From Promicromonospora sukumoe (lineage in GTDB: Bacteria > Actinomycetota > Actinomycetes > Actinomycetales > Cellulomonadaceae), in the NCBI RefSeq assembly GCF_014137995.1, contig NZ_JACGWV010000001.1:186001-250000 (forward strand): DNA of 64,000 nt, in the 5' to 3' direction. Positions 53,263 to 62,272 of the stretch are shown one piece after another. The position numbers were made by a program, and so were the translations under genes. Positions within the stretch are counted from its first letter, which is position 1. Each line of letters begins with the position of its first letter. The notes beneath the pieces are model-generated. The model was not told the DNA's origin. It saw nothing but the letters and a program-made list of their open reading frames with translations, and did not search any database.

Positions 53263-54557
53263 GCGCCGACCACCAGACCACCCAGCTCGACGCACCGCTG
53301 TCGGAGACGACGCGGACCGTGACGGTCGTGTCGTGGAAGACGGCGGGCGTGCTGCTCACCGTGACCGCGCTCTACGCGCTCCTGCTGCTCGCCGTGCCGC
53401 ACTCGGGCGACACCCGGTTCCTGCTGTCCCAGCGCAACGACTTCTTCCAGATCCCCGTGATCGTGCTGCCCGCGGCGGTGTTCGCCTGGGTGTGCGGCGC
53501 GGTGATGATCGCGGTGACGGTCGTCGCCTTCGTGCTCACGGCACGCGGACGCCGGACGTCGCTCTGGCTCGTCGTGCTCTTCTCGCTGGCCGGGCTGCTC
53601 GGCTTCCTGGCCTGGGCCGGCGCGGGCAGCCCCCGTGACCTGTCGATCGTGGGCCTGCTCGGCGGCGCCGTGCTGTGGTCCGTCCCGTTCGTGTACGGCG
53701 CCCTGGGCGGCGTGATCGGCGAGCGGGCCGGCGTGGTCAACATCGCGATCGAGGCGCAGCTCCTCGGCGCGGCGTTCACCGCGGCGATCGTCTCCTCGAT
53801 CACGAACAGCGCCCTGGCCGGCCTGGTCGCGGCCGTGGCGGCGGGCGCACTCGTGGCGCTCGTGCTCGGCGTCTTCGCGATCACGTACCACGTGAACCAG
53901 GTGATCGTCGGTGTGGTGCTCAACGTGCTCGTCGTCGGCCTGACCAGCTTCCTGTACTCGCAGCTGCTCGTGCCCAGCGCCGAGACGCTGAACTCGACCA
54001 CCCGGTTCCAGTCCATCCCGATCCCGGTGCTGTCGGACATCCCCGTGCTGGGCCCGATCCTGTTCGACCAGCCGCTGCTCATCTACCTGATGTTCGTGGC
54101 CGTGCCCACCGTCTGGTACACGCTCAACCGCACCCGCTGGGGCCTGCGGCTGCGCGCCGTGGGCGAGCACCCGAAGGCCGCCGACACGGTCGGCATCGAC
54201 GTGGTGCGCACCCGGTACAACGCGGTGCTCGTCGCCGGTGCCGTGGCGGGCCTGGGCGGCGCGTTCTACACGACCGTCCAGCTCAGCCAGTTCGGCGAGA
54301 ACATGACCGGCGGCGCCGGCTACATCGCCCTGGCGGCCGTCATCTTCGGCAAGTGGGACCCGGTGCGCGCCGCGTTCGCGGGCCTGCTGTTCGGCTTCGC
54401 GTCGAACCTGCAGAACGTGCTGTCCGTGGTGGGGTCGCCCGTGCCCAGCCAGTTCATGCTGATGATCCCGTACGTCGTCACCCTGCTCGCGGTCGCGGGC
54501 CTGGTCGGGCGCTCGCGCCCGCCGGCCGCGTCGGGCGAGCCGTACGTCAAGGGTTGA
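53259..54557 (+). CDS. Nucleoside ABC transporter permease 2
   Basis: A 432-residue permease. The first four hydrophobic segments (about 28-165) are less conserved; the core begins at FVYGALGGVIGERAGVVNIAIEAQLLGAAFTAAIV and includes VNQVIVGVVLNVLVVGLTSFLY and GLRLRAVGEHPKAADTVGIDVVRTRYNAVLVAGAVAGLGGAFYT, matching nucleoside transporter YufQ/NupQ-like subunits. GTG 53259 overlaps permease 1 by 4 bases. The cytidine deaminase gene begins 2 bases after the stop. Confidence 0.93.
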   Translation: MSADHQTTQLDAPLSETTRTVTVVSWKTAGVLLTVTALYALLLLAVPHSGDTRFLLSQRNDFFQIPVIVLPAAVFAWVCGAVMIAVTVVAFVLTARGRRTSLWLVVLFSLAGLLGFLAWAGAGSPRDLSIVGLLGGAVLWSVPFVYGALGGVIGERAGVVNIAIEAQLLGAAFTAAIVSSITNSALAGLVAAVAAGALVALVLGVFAITYHVNQVIVGVVLNVLVVGLTSFLYSQLLVPSAETLNSTTRFQSIPIPVLSDIPVLGPILFDQPLLIYLMFVAVPTVWYTLNRTRWGLRLRAVGEHPKAADTVGIDVVRTRYNAVLVAGAVAGLGGAFYTTVQLSQFGENMTGGAGYIALAAVIFGKWDPVRAAFAGLLFGFASNLQNVLSVVGSPVPSQFMLMIPYVVTLLAVAGLVGRSRPPAASGEPYVKG

Positions 54558-54559
54558 GG

Positions 54560-55006
54560 ATGGTGCACGTGAGCTCTGTGGAACAGGTGCGCCCCGACGG
54601 CGCCGTGGACTGGGACGGCCTGCGGGCCGCGGCCCGCGGCGCCGTCGGCAAGGCCTATGCGCCGTACTCCGACTTCAAGGTCGGCGCGGCGGCCTTCGCC
54701 GACGACGGCCGGCTGCTGACGGGCGCCAACGTCGAGAACGCCGCGTACGGGGTCACCCTGTGCGCGGAGTGCTCGCTGGTCAGCGCCCTGATCATGTCGG
54801 GCGGCGGCCGGCTGGCCGCGTTCACCTGCGTGAACGCGCTCGGCGAGACGATCATGCCGTGCGGCCGCTGCCGGCAGCTCCTGTGGGAGCACGGCGGCGC
54901 CGCGCTGCTCGTGGACACCCCGCGGGGCATCGAGCCGATGACCGAAGTACTGCCCCAGGCCTTCGGGCCGGGCGACCTGGACCACGTGCGAGAGGCAACC
55001 CGATGA
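54560..55006 (+). CDS. cdd: Cytidine deaminase
   Basis: A 148-residue zinc enzyme that converts cytidine and deoxycytidine to uridine and deoxyuridine. The zinc site is C68-A69-E70 (CAEC, with E70 the proton shuttle) and C101-x2-C104 (PCGRC); FKVGAAAF and NVENAAYG are the substrate-binding signatures. It follows the permease gene by two bases and overlaps deoA by 4, so imported cytidine is deaminated directly. The homotetrameric small type is expected from its length. Confidence 0.95.
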   Translation: MVHVSSVEQVRPDGAVDWDGLRAAARGAVGKAYAPYSDFKVGAAAFADDGRLLTGANVENAAYGVTLCAECSLVSALIMSGGGRLAAFTCVNALGETIMPCGRCRQLLWEHGGAALLVDTPRGIEPMTEVLPQAFGPGDLDHVREATR

Positions 55007-56385
55007 CCGAGCCGTTCGATGCCGTCGACCTGATCCGGGTCAAGCGCGACAACACCGAGTCGCTGACCGACGAGCAGATCGACTGGCTGGTCGACGCCTA
55101 CACGCGCGGCGCCGTGGCCGACGAGCAGATGTCCGCGATGACCATGGCGATCCTGCTCAACGGGATGACCCGGCAGGAGATCTCCCGGTGGACCGCCGCG
55201 ATGATCCGGTCGGGCGAACGCATGTCCTTCTCGTCGCTCTCGCGGCCGACGGCGGACAAGCACTCCACCGGCGGCGTCGGCGACAAGATCACGCTGCCGC
55301 TCGCGCCCCTGGTCGCGGTGTTCGACGTCGCCGTGCCGCAGCTCTCGGGCCGCGGCCTGGGCCACACGGGCGGCACCCTGGACAAGCTGGAGGCCATCCC
55401 GGGCTGGCGGGCCTCGCTGACCAACGCCGAGATGATGGCGCAGCTCGACTCCGTGGGCGCCGTCATCTGCGCCGCGGGCGCGGGCCTCGCCCCGGCGGAC
55501 AAGAAGCTGTACGCGCTGCGGGACGTCACCGCGACCGTCGAGGCGATCCCGCTCATCGCGAGCTCGATCATGTCCAAGAAGATCGCCGAGGGCACCGGCG
55601 CGCTGGTGCTCGACGTCAAGGTCGGCTCCGGCGCGTTCATGAAGACCCTGGACAGCGCGCGCGAGCTCGCCCGCACCATGGTCGACCTCGGGACCGACGC
55701 CGGGGTGCGCACGGTCGCGCTGGTCACGGACATGTCCGTGCCGCTGGGCCGTACCGCGGGCAACGCCCTGGAGGTGCGCGAGTCCCTGGAGGTGCTGGCG
55801 GGCGGCGGCCCGGCCGACGTCGTCGACCTGACCGTCGCGCTCGCCGTGGAGATGCTCGCCGCCGCGGACCGGCCCGTGCCGGAGGCGGACGTGCGGGCCG
55901 CCCTGGCCGACGGCCGCGCGATGGACAAGTGGCGCGCCATGATCGCCGCGCAGGGCGGCGACGTCGACGCGCCGCTGCCCGTCGCCAAGGAGACCGAGAC
56001 GGTCGTGGCGCCCGAGTCCGGCGTGCTCACCTCGCTCGACGCGTACGCCGTGGGCGTGGCGGTCCGGCGCCTCGGCGCGGGCCGCGCCCGCAAGGAGGAC
56101 GAGGTGCAGGCGGCTGCCGGCATCGAGATCCACGTGAAGCCGGGCGAGGAGGTCGTCGCCGGGCAGCCGCTGCTGACCCTGCACACCGACACGCCGGAGC
56201 GGTTCGCCCGGGCGCGGCAGGCCCTCGACGGCGGCTGGTCGGTGGACCCCGCCGGCAACGGCGTGCTGGGCGGTGCCCTCGCTGGGGCCGCGGGCGCGCT
56301 GGCGAGCATGGACCTGGGGGCCGGCGCGCTGGTCGGCGCGGCCCTGGCATCCGGGGGATCGGTGGTGCTCGACCGCATCGTCTGA
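55003..56385 (+). CDS. deoA: Pyrimidine-nucleoside/thymidine phosphorylase
   Basis: A 460-residue enzyme that splits pyrimidine (deoxy)nucleosides with phosphate into base and (deoxy)ribose-1-phosphate. The phosphate-binding loop is KHSTGGVGDK (86-95), followed by SGRGLGHTGGTLDKLEAIPG; SIMSKKIAEG and LDVKVGSGAFMKT are further signatures. The C-terminal third (about 345-430) is the PYNP domain. The last 40 residues are Ala/Gly-rich (GALAGAAGALASMDLGAGALVGAALASGG), longer than usual. It directly follows cdd and overlaps it by 4 bases. Confidence 0.95.
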   Translation: MTEPFDAVDLIRVKRDNTESLTDEQIDWLVDAYTRGAVADEQMSAMTMAILLNGMTRQEISRWTAAMIRSGERMSFSSLSRPTADKHSTGGVGDKITLPLAPLVAVFDVAVPQLSGRGLGHTGGTLDKLEAIPGWRASLTNAEMMAQLDSVGAVICAAGAGLAPADKKLYALRDVTATVEAIPLIASSIMSKKIAEGTGALVLDVKVGSGAFMKTLDSARELARTMVDLGTDAGVRTVALVTDMSVPLGRTAGNALEVRESLEVLAGGGPADVVDLTVALAVEMLAAADRPVPEADVRAALADGRAMDKWRAMIAAQGGDVDAPLPVAKETETVVAPESGVLTSLDAYAVGVAVRRLGAGRARKEDEVQAAAGIEIHVKPGEEVVAGQPLLTLHTDTPERFARARQALDGGWSVDPAGNGVLGGALAGAAGALASMDLGAGALVGAALASGGSVVLDRIV

Positions 56386-56466
56386 GGTGGGAAGGGGTTT
56401 TCACCCACCGGAAGAGGTCGCCCGCTCCACCAGCGTGGCGAACCGGCGAGTCGCCCGGGCGCGGCT

Positions 56467-56472
56467 TAGCCT
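56467..56472 (+). promoter_or_regulatory. -10 element of a leaderless promoter (TAGCCT)
   Basis: TAGCCT ends 7 bases before the GTG at 56480. It breaks the operon between deoA and the following unknown gene. Confidence 0.55.
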
Positions 56473-56479
56473 GACGAGC

Positions 56480-57397
56480 GTGCAGTCGACATTGCGCCTT
56501 TCGTCCCTGCTCGGTGCGATGCGTGCATTCGCCGGGCCCGTCCCCGACCCGCCGCCGTCCGGGCGCTTCGAGCGCCCGGTGATCCCGGACGACGTCGAGC
56601 GCCGCCTGGAGTCGGTGACGCCCCGCGCCCGGCGGTCCGTCCTGGACCCGCTCGGGCGCGAGCGCGGCACCGGCACCGTGGGGTTCCCGCGGCGGCTGAA
56701 CCTCCCGTCGCTCGACGGTGTCGCGGACGCCGCGGTGCAGGTCGACGAGACCACGTGCGGCTCGGCCGTGCTGGCGATGCTCGGCCTGGCCGGCGACCCC
56801 GCGGCCGCCCTGCGGATCGCGACCGACGACCCGGCCGGGCGGTTCGCGCGGCTGCAGCACGCCGTCCAGGCCGCCACGAACCGGCGCGGGCTGGGCCCGG
56901 CGGGCTGGCCGCGGGCCTACGGCACGCCCCCGTGGGGCGCCGCGCGGTTCGCGAGCTACGGCGGCGTCCGCTACACGCACCGGGTCGCGGGCTCCCGGGG
57001 CCTGCTGGAGGCGGCCGTCGCCGCCGCCCGCGCGGGCGTGCCGGTGCCGCTGTACACGGGCGGCGACGTCACGACCGGCTGGGACGCCGCGGTCCCGCGC
57101 CACGTGGTGCTGCTCACCCTGGCCGACGGCGAGGGCACCGAGGGCAACGCCGTCCTCTACGAGCCGTCCGGCGCCGGCCTGCACACGGTCCCGGTCGCCG
57201 CGCTGCTCGACCCGCCGCCGGTCCCGGCCCGCGAGACCGAGGCGCAGCCGAGCACGGGGGACCGCACCGCGGCCCGCGTGCGCAAGGCGCTGACCGCCGC
57301 GCTCGGCGGCTGGCCGCACGTGGCCTGGGTGATCCTGCCCGAGCGCGCCGGGCGGTGGCAGGGCGGCGGCACCGGGGCGACGACGGAAGCCCGCTGA
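56480..57397 (+). CDS. Unknown protein with C39/papain-like cysteine motif
   Basis: A 305-residue protein of unknown function with no signal peptide. Residues about 88-100 read VDETTCGSAVLAML, the form of a papain-like catalytic helix (Q or D before C-G-S). A histidine follows in PRHVVLLTL near 213, then a YEPSGAG strand that could supply the third residue. This resembles C39-like or transglutaminase-like cysteine peptidases, but the glutamine usually found before the cysteine is replaced. It sits inside a nucleoside catabolism island with its own leaderless promoter. I see no obvious link to nucleosides. Confidence 0.6.
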   Translation: MQSTLRLSSLLGAMRAFAGPVPDPPPSGRFERPVIPDDVERRLESVTPRARRSVLDPLGRERGTGTVGFPRRLNLPSLDGVADAAVQVDETTCGSAVLAMLGLAGDPAAALRIATDDPAGRFARLQHAVQAATNRRGLGPAGWPRAYGTPPWGAARFASYGGVRYTHRVAGSRGLLEAAVAAARAGVPVPLYTGGDVTTGWDAAVPRHVVLLTLADGEGTEGNAVLYEPSGAGLHTVPVAALLDPPPVPARETEAQPSTGDRTAARVRKALTAALGGWPHVAWVILPERAGRWQGGGTGATTEAR

Positions 57398-57442
57398 GGG
57401 GAGCCCGGGTCCCCGCTGAGGCCGGGTGTCGGCGGTGGGCGG

Positions 57443-57448
57443 TAGGTT
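57443..57448 (+). promoter_or_regulatory. -10 element of a leaderless promoter (TAGGTT) for add
   Basis: TAGGTT ends 6 bases before the ATG at 57455. Confidence 0.55.
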
Positions 57449-57454
57449 GTCAGC

Positions 57455-58573
57455 ATGACCACGCAAGACCACGGGGCGCGCCCCGGTGAGGCGCTGATCC
57501 GCGCCCTGCCCAAGGTTGTGCTCCACGACCACCTCGACGGGGGCCTGCGGCCACAGACCGTCCTCGAGCTGGCGGACGCCGCCGGGCACGAGCTGCCCGC
57601 GTCCGACAGCGAATCCCTCGCCGCCTGGTTCCGCGACGCGGCCGACTCCGGCTCGCTGGTGCGGTACATCGAGACCTTCCGGCACACCATCGCCGTCATG
57701 CAGACGGCCGACAACCTGGCCCGGGTCGCCCGCGAGGCCGTGCTCGACCTCGCCGCCGACGGCGTCGTGTACGCCGAGCAGCGCTGGGCGCCCGAGCAGC
57801 ACCTGGCCGGCGGGCTGTCGCTCGGCGAGACCGTCGAGGCGGTGCAGGCCGGGATCGACGACGGCATCGCCGCCGCAGCGGCCGAGGGCCACATCATCCG
57901 CGTCGGGCAGCTCGTCGGCGCGATGCGCCAGGCGGACCGCTGGCAGGAGATCGCCGACCTCGCCGTCGCCTACCGCGACCGCGGTGTGGTCGGCTTCGAC
58001 ATCGCGGGGCCCGAGGACGGGTTCCTGCCGTCGCGCCACCTCGGCATCTGGCGCTTCCTCGCCGAGCACGACGTCCCCGTGACCATCCACGCCGGCGAGG
58101 CCGCCGGGCTCGACTCCATCGGGCAGGCCGTGCACCTCGGGCAGGCGGACCGCCTGGGCCACGGCGCCCGCATCATCGACGACATCGCCTTCGTCACCGG
58201 CGGCGAGCACGACGCGGCGGACCTCGGCCGCCTCGCGCACTGGGTGCGCGACCACCAGATCCCGCTCGAGCTGTGCCCGGTGTCGAACCTGCAGACGGGG
58301 GTCGCCGAGTCGATCGCGGCCCACCCGATCACCCGCCTCAAGGAGCTGGACTTCGCCGTCACGCTCAACACGGACAACCGCCTCATGTCCCGCACGTCGA
58401 TGACCCACGAGATGAAGCTGCTCGTCGACGAGGCCGGCTGGACGATCGACGACCTCGTCGACGTCACCGTCACCGCCGCCTGGGGTGCCTTCATGCACCA
58501 CGACGAGCGACGCGACCTGGTCGACCAGGTCGTCATGCCCGGATTCCAGAAAGTCGAAGGTGCCCTCGTATGA
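57455..58573 (+). CDS. add: Adenosine deaminase
   Basis: A 372-residue metal-dependent TIM-barrel deaminase converting (deoxy)adenosine to (deoxy)inosine. Ligands and catalytic residues fit: H24 and H26 (LHDHLDG), H212 (TIHAGEAAG) with E215, H236 (RLGHG) and D307 (NTDNR). The substitution of LHDHLDG for the common LHxHLxG is normal in Actinobacteria. It overlaps deoC by 4 bases. Together with the transporter and cdd-deoA this completes import and breakdown of both purine and pyrimidine nucleosides. Confidence 0.95.
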   Translation: MTTQDHGARPGEALIRALPKVVLHDHLDGGLRPQTVLELADAAGHELPASDSESLAAWFRDAADSGSLVRYIETFRHTIAVMQTADNLARVAREAVLDLAADGVVYAEQRWAPEQHLAGGLSLGETVEAVQAGIDDGIAAAAAEGHIIRVGQLVGAMRQADRWQEIADLAVAYRDRGVVGFDIAGPEDGFLPSRHLGIWRFLAEHDVPVTIHAGEAAGLDSIGQAVHLGQADRLGHGARIIDDIAFVTGGEHDAADLGRLAHWVRDHQIPLELCPVSNLQTGVAESIAAHPITRLKELDFAVTLNTDNRLMSRTSMTHEMKLLVDEAGWTIDDLVDVTVTAAWGAFMHHDERRDLVDQVVMPGFQKVEGALV

Positions 58574-59325
58574 CCGTTCAGACCCACGCGCCGCAGCCCG
58601 CCCGGGTGCCGCGCGACAAGGCGTCCCTCGCCGCGTTCGTGGACCACACGCTGCTCAAGCCGGAGACCACGGCCGCTGACGTCGCGGCCCTGGTCGAGGA
58701 GGGCGCCGGGCTCGGCGTCTACTCGGTGTGCGTCTCGCCGTCGTTCGTCTCGCTCGCCGTGGAGGTCGCCGCCGGGCGCCTCGCCGTCGCGACCGTGTGC
58801 GGCTTCCCGTCGGGCAAGCACATGACCGACGTCAAGGCGTTCGAGGCGGCCCGCTCCGTGGCCGACGACGCCGACGAGGTCGACATGGTGATCGACGTCG
58901 GCACCGCGCGCGCCGGCCGGTTCGACGTCGTCGAGGCCGACATCGCCGCCGTCCGCGCCGCCGTGCAGACCGACCGCATCCTGAAGGTGATCATCGAGTC
59001 GGCCGCGCTCACGGACGAGCAGATCGTCGGCGCGTGCAAGGCGGCCGAGGCCGCCGGTGCCGACTTCGTCAAGACCTCCACGGGCTTCCACCCGGCCGGC
59101 GGTGCCTCGGTGCACGCCGTCTCGCTCATGGCCCGCACCGTCGGCGCCGCGGGCGGCGGCCGGCTCGGCGTCAAGGCCTCGGGCGGCATCCGGGACCTCG
59201 ACACGGCGCTCTCCATGATCGAGGCGGGCGCCACCCGCCTGGGCCTCTCGGGCACGGCCTCGGTCCTCGCGGGCTTCGACCAGGACGCCGGAACCCCGGC
59301 GCCCGCCTCGACCGACACCTACTGA
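58570..59325 (+). CDS. deoC: Deoxyribose-phosphate aldolase
   Basis: A 251-residue class I aldolase that cleaves 2-deoxyribose-5-phosphate to glyceraldehyde-3-phosphate and acetaldehyde. Schiff-base lysine K168 is in FVKTSTGF; K202 (VKASGGI), D105 (EVDMVID) and K139 (ILKVIIE) are also in place. The N-terminal VDHTLLKPE motif is typical. It overlaps add by 4 bases, and the pair converts deoxynucleoside sugar into central metabolism after deoA. A 48-bp palindrome follows. Confidence 0.95.
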   Translation: MTVQTHAPQPARVPRDKASLAAFVDHTLLKPETTAADVAALVEEGAGLGVYSVCVSPSFVSLAVEVAAGRLAVATVCGFPSGKHMTDVKAFEAARSVADDADEVDMVIDVGTARAGRFDVVEADIAAVRAAVQTDRILKVIIESAALTDEQIVGACKAAEAAGADFVKTSTGFHPAGGASVHAVSLMARTVGAAGGGRLGVKASGGIRDLDTALSMIEAGATRLGLSGTASVLAGFDQDAGTPAPASTDTY

Positions 59326-59351
59326 CGCACCCGCGGGTCGAGCGGTACACC

Positions 59352-59399
59352 CGCTGGTCGAGCTTGTCGAGACCATGGTCTCGACAAGCTCGACCAGCG
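59352..59399. repeat. 48-bp perfect palindrome (GGTCGAGCTTGTCGAGACC-type)
   Basis: 24-bp arms without a loop (59352-59375 and 59376-59399), opening CGCTGGTCGAGCTTGTCGAG. It separates the convergent deoC and glycosyltransferase genes and can terminate transcription both ways. A partial left-arm copy (GGGTCGAGCGG) lies just upstream at 59336-59346. This motif resembles a repeat widely seen in actinobacterial intergenic DNA, which I recall but cannot confirm here. Confidence 0.85.
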
Positions 59400-59414
59400 A
59401 TCCTCCGGTTCCGG

Positions 59415-62144
59415 TCAGGCGCGGCGGGCCGAGAGCCACGATTCCGCCGCGGCCCAGTGCTCCTTGAGCAGGATGTAGCGGTCGTCGTGCCACGGCTTGA
59501 CCGGGCCGGCCCAGTGGATCAGGCCGGGCTCGGTGACGAGCTCCTGCGTGGGCCACGCGTTCCACCGGGCGTCCAGCACCCGGTACCGCGACCCGGCGTA
59601 GGCGTTCAGCACGTCCTGGTCGTTGAGCCCGTAGCGCTCGGCGTAGGGCACGAACTCGGCGGTGAAGCCGTCGGCGCGCATGACCTCCAGGTCGAGCAGC
59701 AGGATGCCCGCGTTGAAGCCCTGGTAGCCGTACCGGTGCCGCCTCATCATGGCCCGCACCAGGTCCCGCGCGGCGGCCGGGTCGTGCTTCAGCAGCCGCG
59801 TGGACCGGATGACGTTGCCCACGCCGTGCCGGTAGTTGTACGAGATCGACGGCCGGGCCGCCAGGGGCGCCCCGCCGAGGTCGGTGTCGTACAGGTCGGC
59901 GACGTCGTCCACGCACAGCGCGTCGAGGTCGTGATAGAGCACCCGGTCGAGGTGCGGCAGCAGCTCCGGCAGGAGCAGCCGGTCCATCGTCGCGACCGTG
60001 ATGTGCTTGAGCATGCCGAGCACGGACCCGTAGTCGATCCCGTCGCACGCGTACCACTCGAACGTGACCTCGGGGAACAGCGCCGCGAGCCGCTCGTGGT
60101 CCGGGGCCGTGTGGTCCCGCGTCAGCGCGACCACCCGCACCGGCCGGTCCGTGTGCCGCACCACCCCGGCGACCACCACCTCCATCTGGGAGCGCAGGTT
60201 GCCGTCCAGGGCCACGGCCACGTTCAGCGTCGTGCCCGTCCCGGCCCGGGGCGCGACGGCCTCCACGACCGTCCGCGTGGCGCGCACTCCCGCCACGATG
60301 CCGTCCACGTCGCAGGTGCCCGACGGCGCGGCCACCGGCGCGGCGTGCACCACCAGCGCCCGCTCCACCTCGGGGGCCACCGTCGCGGCCCAGGTCGCGT
60401 AGACCTCGTCCCGCGAGGCTCCGGCGAGGATCTTGGCCATCGCGGGTGCGACGGCGTCCCGGATGCGGTCCTGCATGGCGCGCCGGTCGGCCTCGTCGGC
60501 GTCGAGCAGCCCGGCGAACCGGATGTCGGCGTCGTTGCGCGGCCGGAAGTCGACGTCGGCCCCGATGGACCAGGCCGGCAGGAAGGCGTGCAGGCGGGAC
60601 GTGACCACGCGCGAGTAGCGCTCACGGTAGGAGTCGAGCAGGCCGACGGCGTCGTGCACGTTCCGGGCGAACGGGTGGTGGCGCACCGCCGGGTACAGGT
60701 GCGTGACGGTGTCCGCCCCGGCGTCGTGCTCCGGGACGGGCGTGTCCACGTAGACCGACGGCGCCCCGGCGGGCGCGGGCGTGAAGCCGGCCGGGAAGAC
60801 CGTGTCGATGGTCGTGGTGAGGCAGCCGCTGAAGAACGCCGGGACGCCCGCGTTGAGCAGCAGGTGCACCGTGGTCCAGTCCCGGCAGCCGATCGGCCCG
60901 TGGGCCCGCAGGTAGTCGACCGCGGTGGGCGTCAGGACGGCGTGCTTGTTGAGGTGGAACGACACGAACAGCGGCTGCAGGTTCTCGTGGAACGGGAAGT
61001 CGAACCGCAGGTCGAACTGGCTGTGCATGTACCAGCCGAACGCCAGCATCCAGGTGTTCTCCGGCACCGCGTCCAGCCGCGTGATGTCGCGCTGCACCAG
61101 CGTCAGCTCCACGTCGGCGCCCGGCCCGGCCAGCACGTGCTCGGGACGCACCCGGTTCGCGAGCTGCCGCACGGGTCCGGCGACGGCGTCGTCGCCGTGC
61201 AGGCGCAGGCCCTCGTGCCGCAGCAGGTGGCCCAGGCTCGCGATGGTCTGCACCGTGTCGCCGATGTTGCTGGACGACACGTTCTCGTCCGGGGCCTTGT
61301 AGTCGAGCACGGCGAACGACACGTGCCCGGTCGGGACCCGGGCGGGGGCCGCGGGCCGGAGCGCCTTCTCGATCCAGGGGGCCAGGTACTCGATCGAGTC
61401 CTGGACCCGCTCGGTCAGGCCGGCGCCGTGCCGGGCGGCGTCGAGCGCCTCGGCCGCCAGCGCGGGCTCGTCGGCGATGAACAGCACCTTCGCGAGCTCC
61501 AGCAGCACCGGGGCGTCGGTCACGGCGCCGTGCCGCACCCAGGTGGCCGCCGTCCGGGCGACGTCGGGGCTGGCCATGGCGATGCCCGCCCGGAGGTACT
61601 CCGCGGGGGCGAGCCGGGCGGCGTCGTCGGGCCCGAGCTGGCGCAGCAGGTCCCACGCGAGCTCGCGCAGGCCCACGCGCTGCGCGACCAGCGCGGCGCC
61701 GGCGACCCCGGCGCGGCGCGTCTCGGGGTGCGCCATGAGCGAGTGGCACAGGGACCGCCACTGGCTCGTGTCCAGGCGGCCGGCCGCGCGGATGGAGGTG
61801 GTGACCGCCTCGTCGACCGGGAGGCCGCGGCGCAGCGCGGCGGTGACCAGCGCGTCGCCGGAGAGGGGCTCGGGGCGCTCCTGGAACGGGCGGTCCGCGG
61901 CGCGGTCCGGGGCGGACCACACCTCGCGCGGCTGCCGGTTCGGCTCCTTGGCCAGGGCCCAGGACTCCTGGTCGGGAATCTGCAGGGGCCGGGCGTCGGG
62001 TAAGGGGCCCGGCCTGTCCGGGTGCGGGTTGTGCAGAGTGTCGGTCGTGGCGGTGAGCAGCGCCTCGGCGATCATCTCGTCAGCGGCCGGGACCTGGTGC
62101 GCAGTCTCACCGGACGCGGCGAGACGGCGGCTTGCAGGGGACAT
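59415..62144 (-). CDS. Fusion of polysaccharide pyruvyltransferase-like and GT8 glycosyltransferase domains
   Basis: A 909-residue protein with three parts. Residues 1-265: helical, unrecognised. 270-540: polysaccharide pyruvyltransferase-like fold, with NIGDT at 293-297, FGWYMHSQF, FVSFHLNKH, GCRDWTTVHLLLNAGVPAFFSGCLTTTI and VTSRLHAFLPAW. 640-909: GT8 glycosyltransferase with the metal-binding DxD as D739-L-D741 (LYHDLDALC), QGFNAGILLLDLE, LNDQDVLNAY and IHWAGPVKPWH. No signal or TM is seen. It may add both a sugar and a pyruvyl group, or use the first domain for recognition. The gene stands alone on the minus strand near a nucleotide-sugar dehydrogenase. Confidence 0.85.
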   Translation of the reverse strand: MSPASRRLAASGETAHQVPAADEMIAEALLTATTDTLHNPHPDRPGPLPDARPLQIPDQESWALAKEPNRQPREVWSAPDRAADRPFQERPEPLSGDALVTAALRRGLPVDEAVTTSIRAAGRLDTSQWRSLCHSLMAHPETRRAGVAGAALVAQRVGLRELAWDLLRQLGPDDAARLAPAEYLRAGIAMASPDVARTAATWVRHGAVTDAPVLLELAKVLFIADEPALAAEALDAARHGAGLTERVQDSIEYLAPWIEKALRPAAPARVPTGHVSFAVLDYKAPDENVSSSNIGDTVQTIASLGHLLRHEGLRLHGDDAVAGPVRQLANRVRPEHVLAGPGADVELTLVQRDITRLDAVPENTWMLAFGWYMHSQFDLRFDFPFHENLQPLFVSFHLNKHAVLTPTAVDYLRAHGPIGCRDWTTVHLLLNAGVPAFFSGCLTTTIDTVFPAGFTPAPAGAPSVYVDTPVPEHDAGADTVTHLYPAVRHHPFARNVHDAVGLLDSYRERYSRVVTSRLHAFLPAWSIGADVDFRPRNDADIRFAGLLDADEADRRAMQDRIRDAVAPAMAKILAGASRDEVYATWAATVAPEVERALVVHAAPVAAPSGTCDVDGIVAGVRATRTVVEAVAPRAGTGTTLNVAVALDGNLRSQMEVVVAGVVRHTDRPVRVVALTRDHTAPDHERLAALFPEVTFEWYACDGIDYGSVLGMLKHITVATMDRLLLPELLPHLDRVLYHDLDALCVDDVADLYDTDLGGAPLAARPSISYNYRHGVGNVIRSTRLLKHDPAAARDLVRAMMRRHRYGYQGFNAGILLLDLEVMRADGFTAEFVPYAERYGLNDQDVLNAYAGSRYRVLDARWNAWPTQELVTEPGLIHWAGPVKPWHDDRYILLKEHWAAAESWLSARRA

Positions 62145-62259
62145 GAAGACTCCTCGTGGGGTCGACGGTTGAGCGGGAGAACCGTCGTCCCGGCATGCGC
62201 GCGGTGCCGACGGTGGCCAGAGCGTAGTGCCCTCCGGTTACGCCCCGACGACGACTGGG

Positions 62260-62265
62260 TAGGCT
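62260..62265 (+). promoter_or_regulatory. -10 element of a leaderless promoter (TAGGCT)
   Basis: TAGGCT ends 7 bases before the ATG of the DUF402 gene at 62273. Confidence 0.55.
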
Positions 62266-62272
62266 CCCGGAC

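Noticed and set aside
58728..62003. 1091-codon plus-strand frame across deoC and the glycosyltransferase fusion
   Set aside because: Low-complexity Arg/Val/Gly product with no motifs, while both strands carry clear enzymes in other frames.
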